In this document: piece by piece, positions 18,367-27,280 of the stretch | Numbering within the stretch: position 1 is the first letter of the stretch | Layout of the letters: each line of letters starts with the position of its first letter | The notes under the pieces: generated by a model | Seen by the model: only the letters and a program-made list of their open reading frames with translations | Database searches by the model: none | What the model was told of the DNA's origin: nothing | From: Synechococcus sp. RSCCF101 | GTDB taxonomy: Bacteria; Cyanobacteriota; Cyanobacteriia; PCC-6307; Cyanobiaceae | Reading direction: 5' to 3' | NCBI RefSeq assembly: GCF_008807075.1 | Contig: NZ_CP035632.1 | Coordinates: forward strand, 2,728,001 to 2,792,000 | Length of the DNA: 64,000 bases | Translations under genes and position numbers: made by a program

Positions 18367-19827
18367 ATGGCCCGCACCGTTGTGATCGATCCGGTGACCC
18401 GCATCGAGGGTCACGCCAAGATCACCCTCCATCTCGGCGAGGACGGGCGCCTGGACGATGCCCGCTTCCACGTGGTGGAGTACCGCGGCTTCGAGAAGTT
18501 CTGCGAGGGGCGGCCCTTCACCGAGATGGCGGGCATCACGGCCCGCATCTGCGGCATCTGCCCGGTGAGCCATCTGCTGGCCGCCGCCAAGACCGGCGAC
18601 AAGCTGCTGGCGGTGCAGCCGCCACCGGCGGCCCGCAAGCTGCGGCGGCTGCTCAACCTGGCCCAGCTCTGCCAGAGCCACGCCCTGTCGTTCTTTCATC
18701 TCAGCAGCCCCGATTTCCTGCTGGGCTGGGAGAGCGATCCGGCCCGCCGCAACGTGTTCGGCCTGATGGCGGCCGATCCCGATCTGGCCCGCGCCGGCAT
18801 CCGCCTTCGTCAGTTCGGCCAGCAGATCCTCGAGCTGCTGGGAGGGCGCAAGATCCATTCGGCCTGGGCAGTGCCCGGTGGGGTGCGCTCGCATCTCAGC
18901 GCCGAGGCCCGGGCCTGGATTCTGGAGCGGCTGCCGGAGGCGAAGGCCACGATCACCACGGCGCTGGAGCTGTTCAAGGGCCTGCTCGACGGGCCGCTGC
19001 AGCACGAACAGCGCTGCTTCGGCGACTTCCCCTCCCTGTTCATGGGGCTGGTGGGGCCCGGCGGCCGCTGGGAGTGCATCGACGGCCTGATCCGCTTCGT
19101 GGACAGCGAGGGCCGGATCGTGGCCGATGGCCTCTCGGAGGACGACTACGCCGATTACCTCGGTGAGGCGGTGGAGGAGTGGAGCTATCTCAAGTTCCCC
19201 TACTACAAACCGATGGGCTACCCGGCGGGGATCTACCGGGTGGGGCCGCTGGCGCGGCTCAACGTGTGCGAGTCGATCGGCAGCCCATGGGCCGATGCCG
19301 AACTGAAGGAGTTCCGCCAGCGCAGCGGCACGGAGGCCAGCGGCGGCCGCATCGTCACGTCGTCGTTCGCCTTCCACCACGCCCGGCTGGTGGAGATCGT
19401 GGCCTGCCTGGAGGGCATCGAGCAGCTGGTGGCGGACGACAGCCTGATGACCGACCGCATCCGTGCCAGCGCCTCACTCAATGCCAACGAGGCGGTGGGC
19501 GTGAGCGAAGCACCGCGCGGCACCCTGTTTCACCACTACCGCGTCGACGACAACGGCCTGATCACTCGGGTGAATCTGATCATCGCCACCGGCCAGAACA
19601 ACCTGGCGATGAACCGCACCGTGGCCCAGATCGCCCGCGAATTCATCAACGAGCCCGTGGCCGCCGATGCCGAGATCCCCGAGCCCCTGCTCAACCGGGT
19701 GGAAGCCGGCATCCGCTGCTTCGATCCCTGCCTGTCCTGCAGCACCCACGCCGCCGGCCAGATGCCGCTCCACATCGAGCTGCGCGATGCCGGCGGTGCG
19801 CTGCTGGCGGAGCGGATGCGGGAGTGA
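18367..19827 (+). CDS. hoxH: bidirectional NiFe hydrogenase large subunit HoxH
   Basis: 486 residues. Both NiFe site motifs are intact: [10 protein letters not shown] near residue 60 and [13 protein letters not shown] near 455. The protein continues about 24 residues past the second motif. This tail is what the HoxW protease removes after nickel insertion. The start is the ATG at 18367 ([19 protein letters not shown]). The 201 bp after the stop hold no supported gene and no T-tailed terminator. The next gene on the strand is of unrelated, lower-GC origin. Confidence 0.97.
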   Translation: MARTVVIDPVTRIEGHAKITLHLGEDGRLDDARFHVVEYRGFEKFCEGRPFTEMAGITARICGICPVSHLLAAAKTGDKLLAVQPPPAARKLRRLLNLAQLCQSHALSFFHLSSPDFLLGWESDPARRNVFGLMAADPDLARAGIRLRQFGQQILELLGGRKIHSAWAVPGGVRSHLSAEARAWILERLPEAKATITTALELFKGLLDGPLQHEQRCFGDFPSLFMGLVGPGGRWECIDGLIRFVDSEGRIVADGLSEDDYADYLGEAVEEWSYLKFPYYKPMGYPAGIYRVGPLARLNVCESIGSPWADAELKEFRQRSGTEASGGRIVTSSFAFHHARLVEIVACLEGIEQLVADDSLMTDRIRASASLNANEAVGVSEAPRGTLFHHYRVDDNGLITRVNLIIATGQNNLAMNRTVAQIAREFINEPVAADAEIPEPLLNRVEAGIRCFDPCLSCSTHAAGQMPLHIELRDAGGALLAERMRE

Positions 19828-20028
19828 GGGTGGCAGGGGGGCTTGGTGGTTCGCACATCCGTCCAAGAGCAGCGCTTGTGTGAGGTGCTGGGCTGAGCCG
19901 CTGATAAAGCACAGCCTCTTTGATCAAGGGCCGCGACTCACTCGGGAGTCTTAGGGTGTCAGAGCATCGCCTCAGTCGGTAATCGACGGATCCGGCTAGT
20001 GCTTGTGCGATCTTCGTGAGGAATACTT

Positions 20029-20907
20029 GTGAGCGAAACAGGCGAGGCTTCAGTCGGAGGGCTTGTTGGTAACAAGCTCTACCAAAGGCGCGCTCGACAA
20101 GCGCTACCAATTCTCGTCAGGCAGGCCAAGGCCAGACAAACAATTCTCTACAGTCAGCTCGCGTCTGAGCTAAGGATCTCAAACCCCCGCACGCTGAACT
20201 GGCCGCTAGGTGCAATTGGGAATGAAATGCTGGCGCTTGCAAGCAAGTGGGGATGCAAAGTGCCGCCGATTCAAGCTTTAGTTGTAAGCAAAGCCTCTGG
20301 CTTGCCAGGAGATGGGATCTCATGGTTTGCGCCTGATGCAGCAAGGTTCAAGGCTGCAGCTAATTCAGTACGCAGGCAGATTGTGGATACGATGCTGTTC
20401 GAGGTTTACGAGTTCAATCGTTGGGATGAGGTGCTGAGGGCCTACGATTTAAGCCCGCTACCCCCATTAAGTGATGGCCTGCCAGGTGTCAGCGAAATAT
20501 TCTCCACAACTGGACATGACGAGGGAGAAGGCGATGAGCACCGCCGCCTCAAGATTGCCGTTGCTGGTCACCCTGAGTGGCTCGGCCTCCCTCAATCGCT
20601 TGGCAAAGGCAAGATGGAGTTCTCTCTTTACTCTGCAGATCGAGTAGACATCGTGTTCTCGGATGATCGACACCAAATCGCAGTTGAAATCAAGCCTGAA
20701 GGCGCGTCACTAGCAGATTTGGTAAGAGGGGTCTTCCAGTGCGTGAAATATGAGGCGGTGTTGCGTGCCGAAGAAGCCATGAAGCAAGGGCGAAGAGAAT
20801 GCTCATCAATTCTTGTGCTTGGAGGTTTGATTCCACCGCAGATTGTCTCTCTTAAGCTGGTACTTGGTGTGGATGTTAGAGATGAAATTGCCAAGTGCGG
20901 GATCTAG
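20029..20907 (+). CDS. predicted PD-(D/E)xK nuclease-like protein
   Basis: 292 residues from a GTG at 20029, chosen because GAGG lies seven bases upstream. The C-terminal half has an apparent PD-(D/E)xK core: Glu in DEHRRLKIAV near 180, Asp in DRVDIVFSDD near 210, ExK in AVEIKPEG near 225 and a RecB-like QxxxY in FQCVKYEAV. The N-terminal half (KARQTILYSQLASEL, then GAIGNEMLAL) looks like a small helical, perhaps winged-helix, domain. No named family is recognised. GC is about 50 percent against about 70 percent in hoxH, so recent transfer is likely. The next gene encodes an EVE-HNH nuclease of the same composition, which suggests a joint defence role. Confidence 0.6.
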   Translation: MSETGEASVGGLVGNKLYQRRARQALPILVRQAKARQTILYSQLASELRISNPRTLNWPLGAIGNEMLALASKWGCKVPPIQALVVSKASGLPGDGISWFAPDAARFKAAANSVRRQIVDTMLFEVYEFNRWDEVLRAYDLSPLPPLSDGLPGVSEIFSTTGHDEGEGDEHRRLKIAVAGHPEWLGLPQSLGKGKMEFSLYSADRVDIVFSDDRHQIAVEIKPEGASLADLVRGVFQCVKYEAVLRAEEAMKQGRRECSSILVLGGLIPPQIVSLKLVLGVDVRDEIAKCGI

Positions 20908-21001
20908 CATCGAGATTCGGCGAGCGGGGCTGACATGCGCGATGACTGCCGCCTTGAGCTGCTTCCCGCCGCTGAGCTTAAGTCTTGTCAGCTACTAAAC
21001 C

Positions 21002-21814
21002 ATGAGTGCATACCTCCTGACCTGGAAACCATCCGAATGGGCCGAAGAGAAACTTGATGAGTACATCAGTGAGTTTCGTTCCGGCCAGAACGAGCAGCGG
21101 TGGAGTTGCGGCGGCACGAAGAATATTCCTAATGGCTCCCGGTTCTTCCTGATGCGTCAGGGGTCTGGATTAACGGGCTTATTCGGTTCAGGGGAAGTTG
21201 TTCGCGAGCCGTTTGCCGATGACCATTACAACGAAGCTAAGCGGCTTGAGGGAAAGAAGGCCAACTACGTCATGGTGCGCTTTGATCGGTTATTCGATCC
21301 GACCTCTGGAATTAAGATCACTCCTGACGAGTTTAAGCGGTTTCATCCGTCTTTGTGGCGGTCTCAGGGATCAGGGAAATCCATACCACTTGATGTCGCG
21401 GTACAGATTGAACGACTATGGTCGGAGAGGTGCGGAGACTATTCCCTTCCATATGCAGATGAGCTGCTTGAGGGATTGACTTATTCAGAGGGAACCAAGA
21501 AGCAGGTCACAGTCAATGCCTATGAGCGAGATCCAAGAGCAAGGGACAGGTGCATCGGCAGATGGGGGCATAGTTGCAGTGTTTGTGGCTTCCATTTTCA
21601 GAGCTTTTATGGCGAACTAGGAAAGGGCTATATCCACGTGCATCATTTAAAGCCTTTGTTAGAGATTGGGGAGGAATACAAAGTTGATCCTATTATCGAC
21701 CTTCGCCCGGTTTGTCCAAACTGCCATGCAATGCTTCATCGCGGGAAGTCAGTCCTGTCGATTAAAGAACTGAAATCCTTGATTATAAGTTGCGGTGGGG
21801 AAGGCCGCGACTAG
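21002..21814 (+). CDS. EVE-like domain plus HNH endonuclease (candidate modification-dependent restriction enzyme)
   Basis: 270 residues. Residues about 1-135 resemble an EVE domain (YLLTWKPSEW, then RFFLMRQGSGLTGLFGSGEV), a fold that reads modified bases such as 5-methylcytosine. Residues about 175-255 form a McrA-type HNH nuclease with two zinc CxxC pairs (CSVC, CPNC) and catalytic HVHHLKPL. EVE-HNH fusions are known type IV, modification-dependent restriction enzymes, so defence against modified phage DNA is likely. GC is about 48-50 percent, matching the gene before it and unlike the surroundings. A two-stem hairpin follows the gene. Confidence 0.78.
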   Translation: MSAYLLTWKPSEWAEEKLDEYISEFRSGQNEQRWSCGGTKNIPNGSRFFLMRQGSGLTGLFGSGEVVREPFADDHYNEAKRLEGKKANYVMVRFDRLFDPTSGIKITPDEFKRFHPSLWRSQGSGKSIPLDVAVQIERLWSERCGDYSLPYADELLEGLTYSEGTKKQVTVNAYERDPRARDRCIGRWGHSCSVCGFHFQSFYGELGKGYIHVHHLKPLLEIGEEYKVDPIIDLRPVCPNCHAMLHRGKSVLSIKELKSLIISCGGEGRD

Positions 21815-21864
21815 CCAATCGCGCAGCAGGGTGTATTTGACCCTCTAGGCGGTTTAGTTGCCGG

Positions 21865-21904
21865 AAAGCCTTCGTCACCTTGACGACTGGTGAGCTCAGG
21901 CTTT
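21865..21904. terminator. bidirectional hairpin terminator
   Basis: AAAGCCT (21865-21871) pairs with AGGCTTT (21898-21904), and an inner TCACC/GGTGA stem strengthens the fold. The outer arms end in TTT on both strands. It lies between the EVE-HNH gene and the convergent FAD enzyme gene, overlapping the latter's stop codon, so it can serve both. Confidence 0.6.
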
Positions 21905-23522
21905 AATCGTCCAACCAAGGCAGCTTCAGCCCCAAAGCCTCAATCGGATCCATCACCAGCTTGTTCAGTGCCCGGCCCAGAATCACCTGCGGTTCATCGG
22001 GGCGAATCGGGATCACGGCATGCTGAGCGGAGACCGTTGTGCCCGTGCCGCTGACGATCCCGCGCCGGATCAGGGAGTTGGCCGCTTCCAGGCCGCACAC
22101 ATAGGCGCGTTCCTGACACAGGCCTTTGGCGCCATGTTCCCGCTCGCCCATCCGCACCCAGTCACCGGCGCAGACGATCGTCTCTGCTGAGCTCTCCAGC
22201 GGCGGCCGCTTGTGGAAACTGCCGGGCGAGAAGAGCGACACCGAGCCTGGATAGCGGCGGACCTCGGAATCCAGCACCCTGGCAGCCCGGAAGTCTGGAT
22301 GGGCCGTGGGCAGCAGGTTGTGCATCAGTCGATCGATGATGGCCTCATCGCTCAGCGTTGCAATTGTCGTTGTGTTGTAGAAGTCGCTGGCGATCACGGA
22401 ACCCTGGGGTTCATCGCCGCCCCAGAGCTCTCGCTCCCATCCCTTCTGCAGCTGGTCGAGCATGAAGAAGGTGCCGCCTGCTCCCTCAAGCGATTCAAAG
22501 CGCGAGAACACATTGGCCGGGTGGGCGACCGGCACGTAGCGGTCCAGCCACAGGCGCGTGGACACGACATCGATCGAGCCGAGCGATGCGGCAGCGCTCA
22601 GCTCGGGCACCGCCGCGCTGCAGTCCGGTGATTCAGCCAGCAGCGACCGGAGGCCTTTGGCTCCCACGGCCAGCACCACGGCGTCCACATCATCCAGGCT
22701 CTCGACTTCGTTGGTGGTCGTGTTCTTCAGCTCAACCGAGGTGATGGCCTTCGTCGCCGGGGAAACGTTCAGCCGGGTCACCAGGGTTCCTCCCAGCACC
22801 CGGAGCTGATGCTGTGCGATCAGCCTCTGGCTCAGGGGTTGAAACAGGTGTTCCGCAATGCTCTTCGATCGGATCCAGCGGACATCGAACGAGTCCTGAT
22901 GGGCCAGGGCGTAGTAGTAGAGGAGCTCCATCGTCACCGCGGCTGAGAGCTCTTCGGGTGGCTTGAACAGGCCCACCAGCAGGGTTGGCCTGAGGAAATC
23001 ATTGATCAGTCGTTCACTGATGCCCAGCCTGGTGAAGAGCGACTGTGCCGTCAGCGCGTCGTAGTCCTCGAAGACCTCCTCGCTCCGGTACAGATCGAGC
23101 ATCGCGTAGAGAAGCCCGGCGATGGTGAGGCGATCCTGAATCGGGAGGCGCTTGAAGTGTTCGATCGTGGCCACCATCTGGCCCAGGGGACTGGGCCACT
23201 GCGGTGAGGCCCCGAACACAGGAGCAGTGGCTTCCAGCCCATCGGGAGACCAGAACGCGCTGCTGGTGAAGTCCGTGAAGATGCCGTCCAGCCCCAGTTC
23301 GTCGGTGAGGGCATTGATGTTGGGATAGTCCTTCCAGAACCCTCTGGTTCCCGCCTCGAAGGGCTTGCCGCTTGCGGTTGTGACTGGCTGGCGGCCGGTC
23401 GGATCGGCCATCCCATCAACCAGGGTCACGCGAACCCCCGCCTCGCAGAGGGCCTTGGCGGCGCCCCAGCCCGCCCAGCCGGCTCCGATCACGACCACAT
23501 GCGATGGGCTGCTGGAGGTCAT
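21903..23522 (-). CDS. FAD-dependent amine oxidase/phytoene dehydrogenase-like oxidoreductase
   Basis: 539 residues from the ATG at 23522. It opens with the dinucleotide-binding motif VVVIGAGWAGWGAAKALCEAG and an acidic strand end (VTLVDGMAD), followed by GTRGFWKDYPN. A second flavin-binding block lies near the C-terminus (CAGDWVRMGEREHGAKGLCQERAYVCGLEAA, residues about 460-495). This is the amine oxidase/carotenoid desaturase fold. The substrate is not evident. The sequence around the start (23514-23531) is identical over 18 bp to that of the deacetylase gene. It is divergent from selO with about 270 bp between; that gap shows no gene. Confidence 0.8.
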   Translation of the reverse strand: MTSSSPSHVVVIGAGWAGWGAAKALCEAGVRVTLVDGMADPTGRQPVTTASGKPFEAGTRGFWKDYPNINALTDELGLDGIFTDFTSSAFWSPDGLEATAPVFGASPQWPSPLGQMVATIEHFKRLPIQDRLTIAGLLYAMLDLYRSEEVFEDYDALTAQSLFTRLGISERLINDFLRPTLLVGLFKPPEELSAAVTMELLYYYALAHQDSFDVRWIRSKSIAEHLFQPLSQRLIAQHQLRVLGGTLVTRLNVSPATKAITSVELKNTTTNEVESLDDVDAVVLAVGAKGLRSLLAESPDCSAAVPELSAAASLGSIDVVSTRLWLDRYVPVAHPANVFSRFESLEGAGGTFFMLDQLQKGWERELWGGDEPQGSVIASDFYNTTTIATLSDEAIIDRLMHNLLPTAHPDFRAARVLDSEVRRYPGSVSLFSPGSFHKRPPLESSAETIVCAGDWVRMGEREHGAKGLCQERAYVCGLEAANSLIRRGIVSGTGTTVSAQHAVIPIRPDEPQVILGRALNKLVMDPIEALGLKLPWLDD

Positions 23523-23795
23523 GGAGTGCTCTGGCAATGATCGTTCTAGCTGGTGTCACGTTCGCCCTGATTCCACGGATGCGTTTCTGGTGGTCTGTCT
23601 GCACACACAGCTGGCCAGAGCGGATCGGGCGCTTTCCAGCGCCAGGCGAGCCGGTCGGAATCGGGTGGTGGGTTCCGCAACCGATTGAGGACGGACACCG
23701 TCCTTCCCCTGCCCCGTCCGGGGCGTCGCTGGCGGCGACACGTCTTGTGGCCACGCCATTACGATGGCTTTTCACGATCGATAGCTGCCGTTTCG

Positions 23796-25526
23796 ATGTC
23801 CAGCACAGAGCAGACGGCCACGCTGCCTCCTTCGCCGGCGACGTCGGAACAGGCGCGCATCTCCAGTGTTGAGGAGTTTGCTCAGGCGGCCGATTACTCC
23901 CTGATGGAGTCTCTCAACGCCGATCCGGATGCGAGTGACGACGGCATCGATCATCATCCCCGCCAGGTGTTTTCTGGTCACTTCGTGCCGGTGAAGCCCA
24001 CGCCGCTGCCGGCATCCACCTATGTAGCCCACAGCTCTTCCCTGTTCAGTGAACTCGGCCTGAGCAATGAGCTGGCGTTCGATGATCGCTTCCGCCGCAT
24101 CTTCTCCGGTGACCTCAGCGCCGCGGTGGCGCCGATGCGCCCCGTGGGCTGGGCCACAGGCTATGCCCTGTCGATCTACGGCACGGAGTACACGCGCCAG
24201 TGTCCCTTCGGCACCGGCAATGGCTACGGCGATGGCCGGGCGATCTCGGTCTTTGAGGGGCTGTTCAACGGGCAGCGCTGGGAACTGCAACTCAAGGGTG
24301 GCGGCCCCACCCCTTACTGCCGCGGTGCCGATGGGCGCGCCGTGCTTCGCTCCAGCGTGCGGGAGTTCCTGGCTCAGGAGCACATGCATGCCCTGGGCGT
24401 GCCCACATCGCGGTCGCTGACGCTGTACGTGTCCGGCCTGGAGACGGTGATGCGGCCCTGGTACTCGGAGGATTCCCGGGCCTCCGACCCCGACATCCTT
24501 GTGGAAAACCCAGCGGCGATCTCCACCCGCGTCGCCCCATCGTTTCTGCGCGTCGGCCAGCTTGAGCTCTTCGCGCGTCGCAGTCGCGGCGGCTCGCAGC
24601 CGCAGGCCCTGAAGGAGCTGCGGATGATCGTTTCCCATCTGATCGACAGGGAATACCGCCGCGAGATCGATCCCGCGCTGACCTTCCCTGAGCAGGTGGT
24701 GGCCCTGGCCCGCTGCTTCCGCGATCGCCTGACGGCCCTGGTGGCCGACTGGCTCCGGGTGGGGTATTGCCAGGGCAACTTCAACAGCGACAACTGTGCC
24801 GCCGGTGGCTTCACGCTCGACTACGGCCCATTCGGCTTCTGCGAGCTCTTCGATCCCGGCTTCCAGCCCTGGGTCGGTGGGGGTGACCACTTCTCCTTCT
24901 TCAACCAGCCGGTGGCGGCGGAAGCCAACTACCACATGTTCTGGTCGGCCCTGAAGCCCCTGATCGACGATGCCTCGCCGCTGTGTGAGGAATTCGATCA
25001 GATCCGCCTCGGCTTTGACGATGCCATGCACGAGCGGGTTGATCGCATGTGGGCCGCCAAGCTGGGACTGCCCGAGGTGAACAGCAAGCTCGTGCATCGC
25101 CTGCTGCAGCTGATGGCCCACACCAAGGTGGATTTCACCATCTTCTTCCGCGAACTCTCCCGCATCCCGGAGTCGGTTTCGGCTCTGAAGGAGAGTTTTT
25201 ACCTGCCGCCCTCTGAGCCGCTCAGCCAGGAGTGGCAGGAGTGGCTCAGCAGCTGGCGCCATCAGGTGCTGAAGAGTGCTTCCGCAGCCGATGTGTCCGC
25301 CGCGATGCTGCAGGTGAATCCCAAGTACACCTGGCGTGAGTGGTTGGTGGTGCCCGCCTACGAGCAGGCGATGGAGGGGGACTTCACCCTGGTCCGGGAG
25401 CTGCAGGAGGTGCTGAGTCGCCCCTACGACGAGCAATCCAAGGAGATCGAAGACACCTACTACCGACGCAGGCCGCGCCGCTTCTTCAATGCGGGCGGTG
25501 TGTCGCACTACAGCTGTTCCTCCTGA
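23796..25526 (+). CDS. selO: protein adenylyltransferase SelO (YdiU family)
   Basis: 576 residues from the ATG at 23796. Family blocks are [38 protein letters not shown] and [19 protein letters not shown] in the ATP-binding part, and [19 protein letters not shown] with the metal-binding Asn and Asp residues. The C-terminal Cys motif (HYSCSS) is also conserved. SelO is a pseudokinase that transfers AMP to Ser, Thr or Tyr of target proteins and is linked to oxidative stress responses. It lies between hoxH and hoxW with no evident tie to hydrogenase. Confidence 0.92.
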   Translation: MSSTEQTATLPPSPATSEQARISSVEEFAQAADYSLMESLNADPDASDDGIDHHPRQVFSGHFVPVKPTPLPASTYVAHSSSLFSELGLSNELAFDDRFRRIFSGDLSAAVAPMRPVGWATGYALSIYGTEYTRQCPFGTGNGYGDGRAISVFEGLFNGQRWELQLKGGGPTPYCRGADGRAVLRSSVREFLAQEHMHALGVPTSRSLTLYVSGLETVMRPWYSEDSRASDPDILVENPAAISTRVAPSFLRVGQLELFARRSRGGSQPQALKELRMIVSHLIDREYRREIDPALTFPEQVVALARCFRDRLTALVADWLRVGYCQGNFNSDNCAAGGFTLDYGPFGFCELFDPGFQPWVGGGDHFSFFNQPVAAEANYHMFWSALKPLIDDASPLCEEFDQIRLGFDDAMHERVDRMWAAKLGLPEVNSKLVHRLLQLMAHTKVDFTIFFRELSRIPESVSALKESFYLPPSEPLSQEWQEWLSSWRHQVLKSASAADVSAAMLQVNPKYTWREWLVVPAYEQAMEGDFTLVRELQEVLSRPYDEQSKEIEDTYYRRRPRRFFNAGGVSHYSCSS

Positions 25527-25677
25527 GCGGATTCAGCGTCTGAGCCAGCATCTGCTGCCCGCGGCCGACACGGCTGCTTCTGGGCTGATTCCTGCTCACT
25601 GCGCGAGGAGGGCGCTCCAAGTTTTCACTTCATCACGCTGATGTGCACACGCCCTGGCTGCTTCCCAGCCTGATCTC

Positions 25678-26193
25678 ATGGCGACGCCACAGCGCTCTGG
25701 CCCGGCTGCTCTTGTGATCGGGATCGGCAATCCCCTGCGCGGCGACGACGGTGTGGGGGCGCTCCTCGCCGAGGAGGCGGGCGGGCGCAGCGTGCACCAG
25801 CTCACGCCGGAACTCGCTGCCGAGCTGGCGCCGCTGCAGCGGGTGCTGTTCATCGATGCCTGGTTGGCGCCGCCGGACCCGTCGGATGCCCATGCGCATG
25901 TGGAGGCCCCGGTCCCGGAGCCCCGGCTCGACCCGCTCCCGGCTGGCGCATGCGGTGGCGTCGATGGCGTCAGCCACCGGCTCGAGCCCCCCCAGCTGCT
26001 GGCGATCAGCGCGGCGCTCTACGGACGGGCTCCAGCCGCGGCCTGGCTGCGGGTTCCCGGCCATGCCTTCGCCCACGGCACGGAGTTCTCGGCCCGGTTG
26101 GAGTACTCCCTGCCGGTGGCGCGCGATCTGCTGCAGCGCTGGCTGCAGGAGGGCTGCGTGGTGGCCGGTAACGCGAGGGGCGGCCATGCATGA
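25678..26193 (+). CDS. hoxW: HoxH-specific maturation protease HoxW
   Basis: 171 residues. The N-terminus has the hydrogenase protease motif VIGIGNPLRGDDGVG, whose Asp helps bind nickel, and the second conserved acidic site is in FIDAW near 60. The family cleaves the C-terminal tail of the large subunit after the NiFe site is built. It is first in a long operon with the hyp genes and nifJ, and its end overlaps hypA by 8 bp. The 151 bp upstream, after selO, should hold the promoter; TGTGCACA is present there, but no known regulator site could be assigned. Confidence 0.92.
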   Translation: MATPQRSGPAALVIGIGNPLRGDDGVGALLAEEAGGRSVHQLTPELAAELAPLQRVLFIDAWLAPPDPSDAHAHVEAPVPEPRLDPLPAGACGGVDGVSHRLEPPQLLAISAALYGRAPAAAWLRVPGHAFAHGTEFSARLEYSLPVARDLLQRWLQEGCVVAGNARGGHA

Positions 26194-26542
26194 GCTGAGC
26201 CTGATGGAGGCGGTGCGCGACCAGGTGCTCGAGCAGGCCGAGCAGCATGGCGGCGGTTGCATCACGGCCATCGCGCTGCGGATCGGCAGCCTGGCGGGCG
26301 TGGAGGTGGATGCCCTCACGCTCGCCTTCAGCGTGGTGATGGCCGGCACAGCGGCCGCGGGGGCGCGTCTGGAGATCGAGACGGTGGCCGCCGAGTGTTT
26401 CTGCGGCAGTTGCCGGACGCCGTTTCCTGCTCAGGATGGAGTGTGTGAGTGCCCCCGCTGCGGGGCCATCAGCCGCCAGCTCCTGCGCGGCCGCGAACTG
26501 CAGCTGGCCTCCATCGAGCTGGACGATCCCGCTCCCCGCTGA
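26186..26542 (+). CDS. hypA: hydrogenase nickel insertion protein HypA
   Basis: 118 residues. It begins MHELSLMEAV, where His2 is the nickel ligand, and has the zinc site CGSC plus CPRC near residues 75-95. HypA delivers nickel to the large subunit together with HypB. The ATG lies inside the end of hoxW (8-bp overlap), so translation is probably coupled. Confidence 0.95.
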   Translation: MHELSLMEAVRDQVLEQAEQHGGGCITAIALRIGSLAGVEVDALTLAFSVVMAGTAAAGARLEIETVAAECFCGSCRTPFPAQDGVCECPRCGAISRQLLRGRELQLASIELDDPAPR

Positions 26543-26566
26543 CTCCCCGCCGAGAGGACCGCTGCG

Positions 26567-27271
26567 ATGTGCACCACCTGCAACTGCGGCGTGATCGCCG
26601 CGCCGGCCCCGTCACCCCAGCGCCTGGAGCTCGGCAGGGCCCTGCTGTCCCGCAACGACGCCCACGCCGCCGCCCTGCGCCTGCGCTTCGAGGCGGCCGG
26701 GCTGCCGGTGATCAACCTGCTCTCCTCTCCCGGTTCGGGCAAGACGGCCCTGCTGGAACGGCTGGGTCGCGACTGGACCGGCCCTGGCCGGCTCGGGGTG
26801 ATCGTGGGCGATCTGGCCACCGACAACGACGCCCGCCGTCTGCGGGCCGCCGGCATCGACGCGGTGCAGATCACCACCGGCCAGGCTTGTCACCTGGAGG
26901 CGTCGATGCTGGAGCCGGCGCTGGAGCAGCTCGATCTGGGCAGCCTGGGGCTGCTGGTGATCGAGAACGTGGGCAACCTGGTCTGCCCGGCCGCCTACGA
27001 CCTGGGCGAAAGCCTGCGGCTGGTGCTGCTGGCGGTGACCGAAGGGGAGGACAAGCCCCTGAAGTACCCGGCCATGTTCCACAGCGCCGATCTGGTGCTG
27101 ATCAACAAGATCGATCTGGCGGAGGCGGTGGCGTTCGATCGCCCCCACGCCCGCCGCCACATCGCTCAGGTGGCGCCCACCGCCCGCATTCTCGAAGGAT
27201 CGGCCCGAACCGGTGCGGGCATGGCCGAGCTGCGGGAGGCGATCACGGCCCGGGCCCTGGCCGTGCGCTGA
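26567..27271 (+). CDS. hypB: hydrogenase nickel incorporation GTPase HypB
   Basis: 234 residues. A metal-binding N-terminus (MCTTCNCG) precedes the GTPase domain with P-loop SSPGSGKT near 53, GDLATDND near 85, and NKID near 178. The long His-rich stretch found in many HypB proteins is absent, so nickel storage is unlikely. GTP hydrolysis drives nickel transfer with HypA. It starts 24 bp after hypA and ends 9 bp before hypF. Confidence 0.95.
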   Translation: MCTTCNCGVIAAPAPSPQRLELGRALLSRNDAHAAALRLRFEAAGLPVINLLSSPGSGKTALLERLGRDWTGPGRLGVIVGDLATDNDARRLRAAGIDAVQITTGQACHLEASMLEPALEQLDLGSLGLLVIENVGNLVCPAAYDLGESLRLVLLAVTEGEDKPLKYPAMFHSADLVLINKIDLAEAVAFDRPHARRHIAQVAPTARILEGSARTGAGMAELREAITARALAVR

Positions 27272-27280
27272 GCGGAGCCC

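Noticed and set aside
20929-20992. Nested imperfect inverted repeats between the two nuclease genes, like an integron attC site
   Set aside because: The GCTGACA/TGTCAGC arms lack the attC core consensus, and no integrase is seen.
19828-21901. Transposon or prophage ends around the low-GC nuclease genes
   Set aside because: No transposase, integrase, terminal inverted repeats or target duplication could be seen, so only transfer by unknown means is proposed.
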